Counted from the first letter of the stretch, positions 25,791 through 34,821 are shown. The stretch: 64,000 nt of DNA from DATAEE01 sp963725145 (GCA_963725145.1 CAVRXL010000013.1:620001-684000); one strand, 5' to 3'. The notes: generated from the sequence alone by a model not told the origin. A program made the numbers and translations.

Positions 25791-26683
25791 CTCTCAGCGA
25801 CCGGGCCGACCGGGCCCGGCCACGTGTCGCCGCGGATCTGGAACGCTGAGAAGTACCAATAGCGTCCCGTGTCGGCGGCATCCCGCTGGCCGTTGTTGCC
25901 GAGCCCGAAGTCGTTCGTCCACATGGGCAGCACGCAGAAACCATGTCCCGCCGCGTAGTAAGAGGCGAGCGTCCAATCGTCGCGGCCATTCCACACGCCG
26001 CCGCTCTTGTAGTTCTGCTGCTGGAAATCGGCGTCCGCGTACAGCAGAGACCCGCTCGAGTCGTGCACCCGCGGGTAGACCTGGATGTGCGTCCGGTCGA
26101 CGAAACGGACGAAGTACTCGAAGCGGTACCACCGGCCGTGGGCGAGCCGGCCGGGAGGTCCCCAGTGGGCAGTAGCGTAGACGCCATCTCCGCAGCCGTG
26201 CATGCTGACGACGAAGCGCCAGCCGGAGGCATCGCTGTACTTCCGCATGAAGGTCAGGTTCCCGTAGTTTCGAACGTCCACCATCGCGGTGTGGTCGCCC
26301 ACCTCAGACGAATCGTCATTTTTCATGTAGAACCGCACGTAGTAGTCCTCGGACTGCGGCAAGACGTCGTCGATCTGGATGAGCGCGGCATAGCCGGGCC
26401 CGCGCTGCTGCACCCGGAGCGCGTTGTGGCCGGCCACGCCTCCCGGGACGACCGAGAGAAGCTGCACATCGGTGTTGTGGTTGAATTCCCAGTAGTTGGG
26501 CCACCGCCCGCCATCGGTCACGGCCTCCCGCGAGGAGCCGACCGCCGTGTCCCATGTGCTCTCGAAGATCACGTCACCGCCTGAAGTCCGCCGCGGCCCG
26601 AGAGGATTGCAGGCGGTGGCCGCCAGCACCGCGACGCCGAGTCCCAGGAGCGTCTGGCGTCGCCGATCGAGCGGCGGAGTCAT
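25787..26683 (-). CDS. Secreted lectin/lyase-like protein, paralogue of the 5261 gene product
   Basis: 298 residues. The N-terminus has an RRRQTLLG twin-Arg-like start, a hydrophobic stretch (LGVAVLAATAC) and a Cys that could be lipidated, so export is likely. The rest is one beta-rich domain (VIFESTWDTAV, DGGRWPNYWEF, YYVRFYMKNDDSSEVGDHT, GRWYRFEYFVRFVDRTHI, DDWTLASYYAAGHG) matching residues ~235-495 of the plus-strand protein at 5261-6958 along its full length. It lacks the FN3-like repeats. A concanavalin-like glycan-binding or lyase fold is inferred; no catalytic residues were assigned. Overlaps of 4 bases with both neighbours place it firmly inside the polysaccharide operon. Confidence 0.8.
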   Translation of the reverse strand: MTPPLDRRRQTLLGLGVAVLAATACNPLGPRRTSGGDVIFESTWDTAVGSSREAVTDGGRWPNYWEFNHNTDVQLLSVVPGGVAGHNALRVQQRGPGYAALIQIDDVLPQSEDYYVRFYMKNDDSSEVGDHTAMVDVRNYGNLTFMRKYSDASGWRFVVSMHGCGDGVYATAHWGPPGRLAHGRWYRFEYFVRFVDRTHIQVYPRVHDSSGSLLYADADFQQQNYKSGGVWNGRDDWTLASYYAAGHGFCVLPMWTNDFGLGNNGQRDAADTGRYWYFSAFQIRGDTWPGPVGPVAER

Positions 26684-27924
26684 CTCGCGGTCATGAGTCG
26701 GCCGACGCCTCTGCCGACTGATTGCGCAGCCCCCGCGGCGAACGCCCTCGCGTACTGGCGGATCTCCCGGAAACAGGGCTGAAGGTCGTCCGGGTCGACC
26801 ACTTCATAGTGCAGACCCGGCTCAGCAAACTTCAGAAAGTCGAGGAGGGTGCGCGCTCGTGACGGAGCAGACTCGGGAAGGCGCAGCGCGCGATTGCTCT
26901 TGAACAGGCGCAGCAGCAGGTGATCCAGGTCGCCGAGAAGCCAGCGGCTCTTGACGCCGGCCCGATAGCTCCCGCAGACGTCGGGATGCCGGTCGAGCGC
27001 CAGTTGATAGAACAGGTAGGGGAAATCCACGCCGGCATCGATCGCGAGCTGGAGGGATCCCCAGAAGCGGCCGTTCACCTCCATCAGGTAATGATTTCCG
27101 GTCCGGTGGTCCTGCTTGAATTCCATCATCGCGACCCCATGCCAGCCCAGACTTCCGAGCAGGCGGACCGCGTAGTGCCTGAGGCTCGGAGGGAGGGGTA
27201 CGCTCTCGCGGAGCACGCTCACACCGCCCGAGGGCGGCTTCTCTCGCAATCTTCTGTGCGCGAACGCCGCGAGCAGGTGGCCGCGGTCGAACAGTACGAA
27301 CACGCCCACGCCCGGTCCGACGATGCGCTCCTGAATCAACGAGGGATAGGAGGTGAGATAGGCGTGCTCCCGATAGAGGTGCCGCAGATCGCTTTCGGAA
27401 TAGGCATAGTGCACGCTCGTGGACAGCCAGCCCGTGTCGGTGGAAATCCTCGAGCGCACGGGTTTGACCACGACCGGATACTCGAGTCGGTCGACGTGCG
27501 CGTTCAGGCCGTCGATGCCATCGACGAAACAGGTGCGGGGGATGGGGATGCCGCTGGCCGCCGCACATTGCAGCAGGCGGCACTTGTTGGTGACGAACTC
27601 GAACGCGTCGTAGGGTGGCGCCGCGACGGCGCAGCGGCGCGCCAGGGCGTCCCGATTCCGCGCGGCGGCTGACGTCGTGACATCCGACACCGGCATGACG
27701 ACGTCGATCTTCTCTCGCTCGACCACGTCGAGCAGGAAGCGGCCGAACGCGTCGGGCTCGCGGTACGGCGAGGGATAGACGATATGGCGAGCGCAGTACC
27801 TGGACGAGGAGGCGAGGCTGACCGGCCGCTCTTCACCGACCAGCACGTCGATGCCGCGACGCCCCAACGATCGGACGATCGCGAGCGCCGATCTCTCGTC
27901 GCCGTCGGTCACTAACGCATTCAC
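26680..27924 (-). CDS. ATP-grasp ligase
   Basis: 414 residues from GTG 27924, which overlaps the VanZ-like stop by 4 bases (GTGA); the longer frame to 28044 is a shadow. The pre-ATP-grasp domain starts VNALVTDGDERSALAIVRSLGRRG. The ATP-grasp core shows YPVVVKPVRSR (ATP lysine), IQERIVGPGVGVFVLFDRG, GWHGVAMMEFKQD and the metal/ATP segment YLMEVNGRFWGSL (Glu and Asn). Such enzymes form an amide or ester between a carboxylate and an amine through an acyl-phosphate. In glycan loci they may attach amino acids or make precursors. Substrate unknown. Confidence 0.88.
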   Translation of the reverse strand: MNALVTDGDERSALAIVRSLGRRGIDVLVGEERPVSLASSSRYCARHIVYPSPYREPDAFGRFLLDVVEREKIDVVMPVSDVTTSAAARNRDALARRCAVAAPPYDAFEFVTNKCRLLQCAAASGIPIPRTCFVDGIDGLNAHVDRLEYPVVVKPVRSRISTDTGWLSTSVHYAYSESDLRHLYREHAYLTSYPSLIQERIVGPGVGVFVLFDRGHLLAAFAHRRLREKPPSGGVSVLRESVPLPPSLRHYAVRLLGSLGWHGVAMMEFKQDHRTGNHYLMEVNGRFWGSLQLAIDAGVDFPYLFYQLALDRHPDVCGSYRAGVKSRWLLGDLDHLLLRLFKSNRALRLPESAPSRARTLLDFLKFAEPGLHYEVVDPDDLQPCFREIRQYARAFAAGAAQSVGRGVGRLMTAR

Positions 27925-28316
27925 GGGTTGGTCTCTCGCAACGCCCTGAGCCGGAGAATCAGGAGCATCCCGACGATGCCCGTGAGGTCCAGGAGAAAGT
28001 CGGTGACCGAGGGGTAGCGGCCCGCCACGAAGGATTGGTGCCATTCATCCAGTGCGGCGAACGTCCCGGCTCCAAGAAACACGGCCCAGTACACCCGCCA
28101 GGAGACCTCCTGCCCTGCCTGTCCTGCCGACAAGGTCTTCAGCAGGCAGAAGGCGAGGCCGGCAAAGAGCGGCGCATGCGCAAGATTGGAAACGAGCTGA
28201 ATCAGCGGGTCGGGTTCGGTGCCGCTGACATCCGGCAGGGAAGACATCCAGTAGATCGCCGCCAGCAACGCCAGCGTCAGGAGCGTATATCGCGGCTCGA
28301 AGTCGGTGGTTGGCAT
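27921..28316 (-). CDS. VanZ-like membrane protein
   Basis: 131 residues with four hydrophobic segments and the VanZ signature AALDEWHQSFVAGRYPSVTDFLLDLTG. The Glu, His and Asp residues in this signature are conserved through the family and face the membrane surface. VanZ proteins occur in teicoplanin resistance and widely in polysaccharide/XrtA loci, where their biochemical role is unsettled. It overlaps the ATP-grasp gene by 4 bases and follows the oxidoreductase/epimerase fusion directly (its ATG shares a base with that stop). Confidence 0.88.
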   Translation of the reverse strand: MPTTDFEPRYTLLTLALLAAIYWMSSLPDVSGTEPDPLIQLVSNLAHAPLFAGLAFCLLKTLSAGQAGQEVSWRVYWAVFLGAGTFAALDEWHQSFVAGRYPSVTDFLLDLTGIVGMLLILRLRALRETNP

Positions 28317-30328
28317 TACGAGACGTGCACCGCGACGTCTGTAGCCTGAAGCGGGCGGGTGTCACGCCGGACAGCCGCGAGCACCGCCGTGGCGACGCGG
28401 GCGTCGTAGGATCGAGGTCTGAGATACGCGAACCACGTCGCGAGGCGTTCGGGTAGTCCGCCTCGGACGAGCGACAGGACCGCGCGGGCCGCGAGCAGAC
28501 CCGGCGTGACGAGCGCAATCGGGAGCCAGAGCAGCCGGCCGTTCCAGCCGCGTGCCCGCAACAGCGCGACGAGCTCGCCGCGGTTCGTCACGGCGGGATC
28601 GAACAGGTTGACGATCGGCGGCGCCTCGTCGAAATGCGTCGCGCACCACGCGATGGCGTCGGCGCAGCGCTCGACGTCGCAGACGGCGATCGGCAGACCG
28701 GGGCGGCCCAGGGCCAGGTGCCAGCGACCGAAGACACGCCGGCCCATCAGGCCCGGCAGCGCGGGCTCTTGCCGGTCCAGCAGCGCGCCGGGACGGATGA
28801 TCCGGGTCGCAATCCCCAGGGCGGGCGCTTCGCGCTCGACCAGCTCTTCCTGCAGGCACTTACCCCAGACGTAGGAGCCGAGGACCCGTGGATCTTCCGG
28901 CCGCGGCGTGCGCTCGTCCTGGTGCTCCATCGGCCGGCGCGGCGGTCTGAGCACCGAGAGGCTGCTTACGAGAACGAGCCGAGTGACCCCGGCCGAGCGC
29001 ATTGCGCGAAGCAGATTTCTGGTCGCGTCGATCGTGTTCCGCTGATGCGCGTCGAAGCTGCCCACCGTCTCCGCGGCGGCGTGGACCACGACATCCGCGC
29101 CGGCGACCACACCCGCCGGGACCTCGCCGCTCAGGTCTGCGGCCACCCATTCGTCCACGTTCGTGTTCTGCGGATTTGCCGTGCGGCCGATGCCCCGGAC
29201 CGGGGAGAGCGCCTGGGCGATCTCGGCGCCGAGAAACCCGCGCGCGCCCGTCACCACGGCGAGCCGCGCGCCGCCGAAACGCGGCGCACTCGTCGACGAG
29301 GGGCACGGCCGGCGGGCCGCACTGTCGATCCTGGCCGCGAGCTCCTCGAAGATGCCTGTGACACGGAGCAGGTGCTCGGGTGGAACCGGCGACACCCCGC
29401 CGGTCGCCACGGCACGGTAAAACGCCTCGATCAACTGCGTGAGTCCCGGATAGCTGGCCTTCGAGCGGAGACGGCGCCCCAGGCCCACGGCGGTCCGCGA
29501 CATGAGCTGCGCGCCCTCGGCGAATGGATTCAGGATCTTCTCGAGCGCTTCCGTGCCCGGGTTCGCCGAGCCGACAACGATCGAGCGAACGAAGTCGCAC
29601 GTCAGCGAGCCTCGTGTGCCGGCCACCGTGAGCGAGGACGCGACCGGCCGCGCCCGCAGGCTGACCGACAGGCGCCCCACAACCTCCCGGGCGCGCAGGA
29701 TCGCGTGAAGGTCCGTCGGTCCGGCATCACACCATGCGAGATCGATCGGACTGTCCGAAGGTCCGAGCCGCTCGAGCGCCGCGATCAGCGTGTAGAGAGG
29801 ATGAGGCAGGATGTCGATCAACTGCGCGGCGAGCGCCCGTGCAGAGACGCGGCTCCCGGTTCCGCCGGCCGGATGGAACGTGAAGTGGCTGTCCAGCTGC
29901 GTCGCTGTGCCGAGTTCGCCCGCGCGAGCCAGCAGCGCGGCGAACGCCCGATCGCGGAGCTGCTGGTGACCGGCGCAGACGAGCCGGCCCCGCGACTGCG
30001 CAAGGTCCAGCAGAGTCCGAGCGTCGTTGACTGTCAGCGCGAACGGCTTCTCGACGTAGACATGTGCGCCGCCGTCCAGCGCCGCGCGCGCGGCATCGAA
30101 ATGCGCGCCGGGCGGTGTGCACACGTGCACGATCTGCGGGCGGGCGTCCGCCAGCAGTGCCGCTACCGACCCGAAAGCCGGCGCGCCGGCCAGCGCCGCA
30201 AACTCCGCCGACCGTTCAGGCGCCTGGTCGTAGACGCCGACGACTAGCGCGTCGAGCGCCGCGACGGCGCGCAGGTGCTGGCGGGCCATCTGGCCCGATC
30301 CGATGAACGCGACCCGCAGCGGTCCCAT
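28316..30328 (-). CDS. Fusion: Gfo/Idh/MocA oxidoreductase + NAD-dependent epimerase/dehydratase
   Basis: 670 residues from ATG 30328, 2 bases after the upstream FemAB-type stop; the frame to 30658 is antisense-like. Residues ~1-340 are Gfo/Idh/MocA: Rossmann VAFIGSGQMARQHLRAV, then VHVCTPPGAHFDAARAAL and the catalytic-type Lys in HVYVEKPFAL. Residues ~365-670 are an extended short-chain dehydrogenase/epimerase: AVVTGARGFLGAEIAQAL, DVVVHAAAETV, LVLVSSLSV, and YVWGKCLQE carrying the Tyr-x3-Lys pair. Two successive NAD(P)-dependent steps on a nucleotide sugar are implied. Fusions of these two families are uncommon. The exact sugar product cannot be read. Confidence 0.85.
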   Translation of the reverse strand: MGPLRVAFIGSGQMARQHLRAVAALDALVVGVYDQAPERSAEFAALAGAPAFGSVAALLADARPQIVHVCTPPGAHFDAARAALDGGAHVYVEKPFALTVNDARTLLDLAQSRGRLVCAGHQQLRDRAFAALLARAGELGTATQLDSHFTFHPAGGTGSRVSARALAAQLIDILPHPLYTLIAALERLGPSDSPIDLAWCDAGPTDLHAILRAREVVGRLSVSLRARPVASSLTVAGTRGSLTCDFVRSIVVGSANPGTEALEKILNPFAEGAQLMSRTAVGLGRRLRSKASYPGLTQLIEAFYRAVATGGVSPVPPEHLLRVTGIFEELAARIDSAARRPCPSSTSAPRFGGARLAVVTGARGFLGAEIAQALSPVRGIGRTANPQNTNVDEWVAADLSGEVPAGVVAGADVVVHAAAETVGSFDAHQRNTIDATRNLLRAMRSAGVTRLVLVSSLSVLRPPRRPMEHQDERTPRPEDPRVLGSYVWGKCLQEELVEREAPALGIATRIIRPGALLDRQEPALPGLMGRRVFGRWHLALGRPGLPIAVCDVERCADAIAWCATHFDEAPPIVNLFDPAVTNRGELVALLRARGWNGRLLWLPIALVTPGLLAARAVLSLVRGGLPERLATWFAYLRPRSYDARVATAVLAAVRRDTRPLQATDVAVHVS

Positions 30329-30330
30329 CG

Positions 30331-31357
30331 TCACTGGATGAGGTACTTGCGAATGCGAGGACCGAGGTGTCGTGTGACCGGGAGCGGCAGGCGTTGCCAG
30401 ACTCTGACGGCAAGATCGGCGCTCCGATCCGCGCCGGACGTAGAGCGAGTTTCCCGCGAGGTCACCGGAATGCCATACCAGAAGAGCGGCTCCTCCGCGG
30501 CTCCCCACTGACGCTTGAATCGATACGTGCCGGAATCGCGGCTCGATCGCCCGAAGTCGAACCGGCGAAAGCCGTCGAGGCAGGCGGCGCGCAGCGTCTC
30601 CCAGTAGAGAAGCATGTTGGGACACAACGCGAAGTATTCCTTGAGGCACGCCGCCCACGGGACGACGAGGCGATCCTTGAAGGCGAGGGCGACGAGACCG
30701 CCGACCTCCGTGCCGTTCTTGCGTGCGACGGCGATGCGCGCGCGCGACCCGAACAGCTCAACGACTTCGCGAAGGAAGCCGTACGAGTGGACGGGAGAAC
30801 CCGAGATCGCGCATCCGCGTGGCGAAGATCTCGTAGAACGCGGGCAGCTGCTCGGAGCCGCCGAAGGCGACGCTGAGACCTGCGCGCTCCGCTTTTCTGA
30901 CCTGGTTCCGGACGCCTCCATCCAGTCGGCGCCAGATATCGTCCGGATTGGCGGGCAGCGTGAGGGTCATATTGACCTTGTGTTCCGCGGGCTGGGAGGC
31001 GAGCGGCAGCCGCTCCGCGCACCGCAGCTCGACCCACCGCGCGCGGAGACCGCGCGCCTCGTCCATCAGCCGCCGGACCAGCGCCAGCGACATCTCCGGC
31101 GTCGATCCACACGGACCGCCGCTATCCAGGAAGGGCATCGAGGTCACGACGGTCCCGACAAACGGACGCCGGACGACGAAGGCGGGAAGGACGCCCGTAC
31201 GTCCCTCCTCGTCCTCTGTCCTCAGGTAGAGCGGATCGTGCCCGTAGGCGTTTCGGATGACGTTCAACCACTCGGGGGCGTGCGCGAGGCTCGCGTTGGA
31301 AAGACCGCCGACGGCCCTCGTCCAGGCTGCCGCGGCTTTGGTGTCGATGGAAATCAT
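30331..31357 (-). pseudogene. FemAB-family acyltransferase split by a +1 frameshift
   Basis: The N-terminal ~190 residues start at ATG 31357 (MISIDTKAAAAW) and run in one frame to YEIFATRMRDLG. The protein then continues in the next frame from SPVHSYGFLREVVELFG to the stop at 30331. Joined, they give ~341 residues resembling FemAB-related proteins of XrtA loci (TIGR03019-like), including DIWRRLDGGVRNQVRKAERAGL and LLYWETLRAACLDGFRRFDFGRSS. Removing one base near 30793-30803 (in a GGGTTCTCCC run) restores the frame. It could be a sequencing error, a recent mutation or programmed shifting. The conserved leader-like element at 31394-31525 lies 36 bases before the start. The role would be acylation of glycan amines. 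Confidence 0.8.
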
Positions 31358-31393
31358 GGGAAGGTCGGGTGTGGGTGGATGTGGTCGAGGAAA

Positions 31394-31525
31394 GGCTTCG
31401 CCCCCTTCGGTTACGGCCGCGCTCCCCGGCCGCTCCGATCCGGACGCTCTGCTGAAATAGGGGACGGGGTGGGGGGAAGAAATACCAGGGGATTCCCAGC
31501 CGGGACGGCCGGGAAAACACAGCTC
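31394..31525 (-). promoter_or_regulatory. Conserved leader-like element, copy A
   Basis: In the 215-base gap before the FemAB-type gene. Read on the minus strand it has TGTGTTTTCCCG, then CTGGGAATCCCCTGGTATTTC-type sequence containing the palindrome GGGAATCCC, then a CGGCC/GGCCG hairpin and the tail TAACCGAAGGGGGCGAAGCC. The same ordered blocks recur at 48115-48279 upstream of the nusG-like gene, where the spacer is 33 bases longer. The tail can form two mini-hairpins (CC-GAAG-GG and GGC-GAA-GCC). No Rfam family was recognised. A promoter plus leader RNA, or an antitermination site, is proposed. Confidence 0.6.
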
Positions 31526-31572
31526 AGCCGTGGCGGGTTCTGCTACAGGACGGGCTCCTGTTCGGCAGACAT

Positions 31573-32472
31573 TTACGCGGAGAAGCTGTGCTGGCCGGTC
31601 GGGATCGGCGCTGCCACGAGGACGGGGATCTGATGGCCACGCACCGCGAAGACGTCCCGCGCCGTGCCGAATCGAAACTGGCCCATGAGCTGAGACAGCC
31701 TGGCTTCTTCTTTTTCAACGCCGACGTAATGGCGGAACCGATGGCGCCACGCCATCGGCGGCCGCGGCTGCCCCGGATCGAGCTCCCAGGGATGCACGTA
31801 GAACATCACGGGCTGGTGCTCGCGCTCGTTGACCCGCTGGATGCCGGACCGGAACCACTCGAACGGCGCCAGGCGGAACAGCCCTCCGCCGCCGATCGGC
31901 AGCGTGAGACCCATGAGCCGGGTCGTTCCGATCGGGAACTCGAGCAGGCTCGCGGATCCTCGTCGCCAGACCTCATACGGGAACCGGGGCGTCCCCGGCT
32001 GGCCGTACCGGTCGTGCACGATCGGATACACGCTCGAGTCGTAGAGGAAGCCTTCCTCGGCCAGAATCTGATAGGCCCACGCCTGTTCCGCTCCGATCGA
32101 AAAATTCGGCGCGCGGTAGCCAATGACCGGCTCGCCGACGAGATCCTCCAGCTTCTGCTTCGCTCGCCTGATGTCGGCTCGGAATTCGCGCGGCGTCTGG
32201 CTGTTCACGTCGTCGTGACAGTCTCCGTGGCAGGCGACCTCGTGGCCCGCGGCGGCGATGGCACGCACCATCGCCGGATGCAGGACCGCCACCTCCCCGA
32301 GCACGAAGAACGTTGCCCGCACTTGATTTGCCCGCATGAGCTCGAGCAACCGGTCAACGCTCCGCTCGACGCGGCTCTCGAAGGGGCGCCCCCGCAGCCC
32401 GTTCGTGCCGTGGCGGAAGATTGCGGCGTGGTAGTACTCCTCGACGTCGACGCTGAGAGCGTTCAAGACCAT
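31573..32472 (-). CDS. XrtA-type polysaccharide deacetylase with DUF3473
   Basis: 299 residues. The start MVLNALSVDVEEYYHAAIF is the hallmark of the PEP-CTERM-locus deacetylase subfamily (TIGR03006): Asp in SVDVEEYYH. The NodB region continues with RATFFVLG, HEVACHGDCHDDVNSQTP (metal His residues) and IGYRAPNFSI. The C-terminal DUF3473 part contains EFPIGTTRLMGLTLPIGGGGLFRL and VMFYVHPWELDPGQPRPPM. It would de-N-acetylate the exopolysaccharide. It is encoded 27 bases after the GT2 gene, and the composite leader-like element lies beyond its 3' end. Confidence 0.92.
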   Translation of the reverse strand: MVLNALSVDVEEYYHAAIFRHGTNGLRGRPFESRVERSVDRLLELMRANQVRATFFVLGEVAVLHPAMVRAIAAAGHEVACHGDCHDDVNSQTPREFRADIRRAKQKLEDLVGEPVIGYRAPNFSIGAEQAWAYQILAEEGFLYDSSVYPIVHDRYGQPGTPRFPYEVWRRGSASLLEFPIGTTRLMGLTLPIGGGGLFRLAPFEWFRSGIQRVNEREHQPVMFYVHPWELDPGQPRPPMAWRHRFRHYVGVEKEEARLSQLMGQFRFGTARDVFAVRGHQIPVLVAAPIPTGQHSFSA

Positions 32473-32499
32473 GGCGTTGTCCTCCGGGCGGAGCGAGGG

Positions 32500-33654
32500 T
32501 CAGCGGGAACTGGCGTGAGGGAGAGCCGCCGTGCGCTCGGATGGATCCCACCAGGAGATCCGCTCACCGCGCGCGTACCGGAACCACGCCGCAAGGATCC
32601 CGACGTTCGCGACGACAAGAAACGCCGGCATCCTCAAAGCGGGAGCGCGCGTCGAGAGGCCGCCGAGAGCGGCGAGGTAGAAGGCGCACTGGATGACGAA
32701 GGTTACGAGGTAGCGCGGGGAGCCGTGTGCGAGCGCCGCGTTGCTCGCGAAGGCGATGATCATTCCGAATGGCACGAGCCAGCGGCACAGCTTGTGGCTC
32801 GCCAGCTGCCAGGCAAACAGCCCGTAGCGAAGAGGATTCAGCATCCGGAGACTGTCGACGAGCACGGCGATGCCTCTGACGACGGTTCGCGTCTTTCGTT
32901 CGAACTCCCTCCGGTCGTCCAGAAGATTCCTGTAGTAGCCGACGGTCTCTGGATCCAGCACCCCGCGCAGTCCCATTTCCACCGCGTTCAGCAGCGTGCT
33001 GAAATCACTCTGGCGGTCGAGGGACCACCGCCGGCACACGTCGCGGCGCGCCGCGAAGAATGACCCGCTGAGGCCGACCAGGCTGTTGACGCGGGTCTCG
33101 AGCGATCGAAGCAACATCTCGTACTTGACGTAGGTTCCTTCGCCGCTGGTGCCGTCGGCATCGACGAAACGATCGACGCTGCTGACGCAGCCGACGGTCG
33201 GGTCGGCGAAATTTCCGACGATACTCGAGACGCCGTCGGGCGTCAGCGCGGTTGCGACGTCGGAGAAGATCAGGATCTCTCCGGAGGCGGCTTCGATGGC
33301 GGCCCGCTGTGCGGCTTCCTTGCCTCGTCGCTCGGGCGTCCGGACCAGGCGGACTTGCGGCGCGACGGATCTCACGAGCGTGTCGGTCGCGTCGCTGGAG
33401 CAGTCGGAGGCGACGATGATCTCGAGGCAGTGCCGCGGGTAATCCTGAGCGAACGTGTTCTCGAGCTTCTGGAGGATCCGTGCTTCCTCATTGTGGGCCG
33501 CGATGATGAACGAGACGCGGGGGGTGATGCCCGACTTCTTCACGGAGCGGTTTCTGAAAAGCGAGAGCGCCATCAGCGCGCACGGGTATCCGAGGTACGC
33601 ATAGAGGACGATCGCCACCGAAGTCCAGAACGCGATTTCAGTCATGTAGTCCAC
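32500..33654 (-). CDS. Glycosyltransferase family 2, membrane-bound
   Basis: 384 residues. A first membrane helix (FWTSVAIVLYAYLGYPCALMAL) precedes a GT-A domain with RVSFIIAAHNEEARI, IIVASDCSSDATD, the Asp motif in ILIFSDVATAL and SGSFFAARRD. Three further hydrophobic segments occur at the C-terminus. The DxSSDxT and SD-type nucleotide/metal residues are intact, although the QxxRW-type motif of processive synthases is not obvious. It is an inverting sugar transferase at the inner membrane. ATG 33645 is an equally good start. It overlaps the DegT-type gene by 8-17 bases. Confidence 0.9.
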   Translation of the reverse strand: MDYMTEIAFWTSVAIVLYAYLGYPCALMALSLFRNRSVKKSGITPRVSFIIAAHNEEARILQKLENTFAQDYPRHCLEIIVASDCSSDATDTLVRSVAPQVRLVRTPERRGKEAAQRAAIEAASGEILIFSDVATALTPDGVSSIVGNFADPTVGCVSSVDRFVDADGTSGEGTYVKYEMLLRSLETRVNSLVGLSGSFFAARRDVCRRWSLDRQSDFSTLLNAVEMGLRGVLDPETVGYYRNLLDDRREFERKTRTVVRGIAVLVDSLRMLNPLRYGLFAWQLASHKLCRWLVPFGMIIAFASNAALAHGSPRYLVTFVIQCAFYLAALGGLSTRAPALRMPAFLVVANVGILAAWFRYARGERISWWDPSERTAALPHASSR

Positions 33655-34816
33655 GCGCCACGAGCTCCGCGATAGCTCGCTTGTCGGTCGGCGAGAGCCA
33701 GTGATGGGTCGGAACGGTCAGCAGCCTGTCCGCCACCCTGCGCGCCGCCGGAAAGCACGCGCCGTTGACGGCAGCCCGCATCTCGGGAATCTCGTTGACG
33801 GGCGTAGGATACGCAACGCTCACTCCCAACCCGCGCCGCAGCGAGAGCGCGTAAATCCTGTCTCGTTCCTTCGACGTCGGCACGAGAACGGGAACGCGCA
33901 GGCATGGATGCGACGGGGCGAGCGGGAGCTCCAGCCGCCGGCTGAAGTATGCCGCCGCATCGGATCGAACCTGGTTGGAGCGACTGAGGCGGCTGCGCCA
34001 GTTGCGCAGCACGGAGGCCTTCATGCCTGACAGACGCCTGACCGGGATGTCCTTCGGAAAGGTCGTCTGGCCCAGCCGCAGGAACGGTAGCGCAGCAGGA
34101 ACCCAGTAGAGACGCGGCCGGATGAAGATCGTCATCAGGACGAGCTGCAGGAAGTCTTTCAGCGTCTGGTGGAATGGGCATGCCGGGAGCTCGCGATATC
34201 GGTTGGCAATGGCCTGTCCGATGCCGTCGGAGTTCGTGACGATGATGCCGCCCGATCCGCACGTGATGTTCTTCCCGCGGCCGAGGCTGAACACGCCGAC
34301 ATCGCCGAGCGTTCCCAGCTTGCGGCCCTTCGATTCCGCCCCCATCGCCTGGGCCGCATCCTCCACCACCAGAACCCCGCGCGCTTCACAGAGGGCTCGC
34401 GTACGGTCAACGTCCGACGGGATGCCGAACAGGTGGTGGGCGATCACGCACAGCGTGTTCCCGCTCAGCGCCTGCTCGAGAAGCGCAGGCTCGAAGTCGA
34501 ACGTCGATGGATCGATGTCGCACGGCACGGGCCGCAGACCCGCTTTCATGACGGCGGCGGGCACCGAGAAGCACGTGTAGGCCGGGATGACGACCTCGGT
34601 CCGCGGGGAGAGCGACCTCAAAGCGGCGAGCGTCAGCGTCAACGCCGCGGTGCCGGACGACACGAGGAAGACATGGCGGACGCCGAAGTGCTGGCGGATT
34701 TCCTCTCCGAGTGCGTCGAGCACGCGCTCGGAGCGGAAGAGGCCGGGGACGCCATGCCAGAGATCAGCCCCGCCGACGGGCGCTGCCGCCGGCGGTAATG
34801 TACGGCCGATCCTCAT
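33638..34816 (-). CDS. DegT/DnrJ/EryC1-type PLP aminotransferase
   Basis: 392 residues from ATG 34816 (MRIGRTLPPAAAPV), 5 bases after the Ig-repeat gene's stop; the open frame extending to 35566 is a shadow of that gene. Motifs: HVFLVSSGTAALTLTLAAL (PLP phosphate), VEDAAQAMGAES (Asp) and the Schiff-base Lys in FSLGRGKNITCGSGGII. It likely makes an amino-sugar nucleotide. It is distinct from the aminotransferase at 17952-19100, so the glycan may contain two amino sugars, or the two act on different keto positions. Confidence 0.9.
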   Translation of the reverse strand: MRIGRTLPPAAAPVGGADLWHGVPGLFRSERVLDALGEEIRQHFGVRHVFLVSSGTAALTLTLAALRSLSPRTEVVIPAYTCFSVPAAVMKAGLRPVPCDIDPSTFDFEPALLEQALSGNTLCVIAHHLFGIPSDVDRTRALCEARGVLVVEDAAQAMGAESKGRKLGTLGDVGVFSLGRGKNITCGSGGIIVTNSDGIGQAIANRYRELPACPFHQTLKDFLQLVLMTIFIRPRLYWVPAALPFLRLGQTTFPKDIPVRRLSGMKASVLRNWRSRLSRSNQVRSDAAAYFSRRLELPLAPSHPCLRVPVLVPTSKERDRIYALSLRRGLGVSVAYPTPVNEIPEMRAAVNGACFPAARRVADRLLTVPTHHWLSPTDKRAIAELVARGLHD

Positions 34817-34821
34817 ACTGG

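Noticed and set aside
31394..31525. c-di-GMP-I (GEMM) riboswitch
   Set aside because: The GAAA loop and following G-run are superficially similar, but the conserved A-rich joining segments and the tetraloop-receptor arm are not present.
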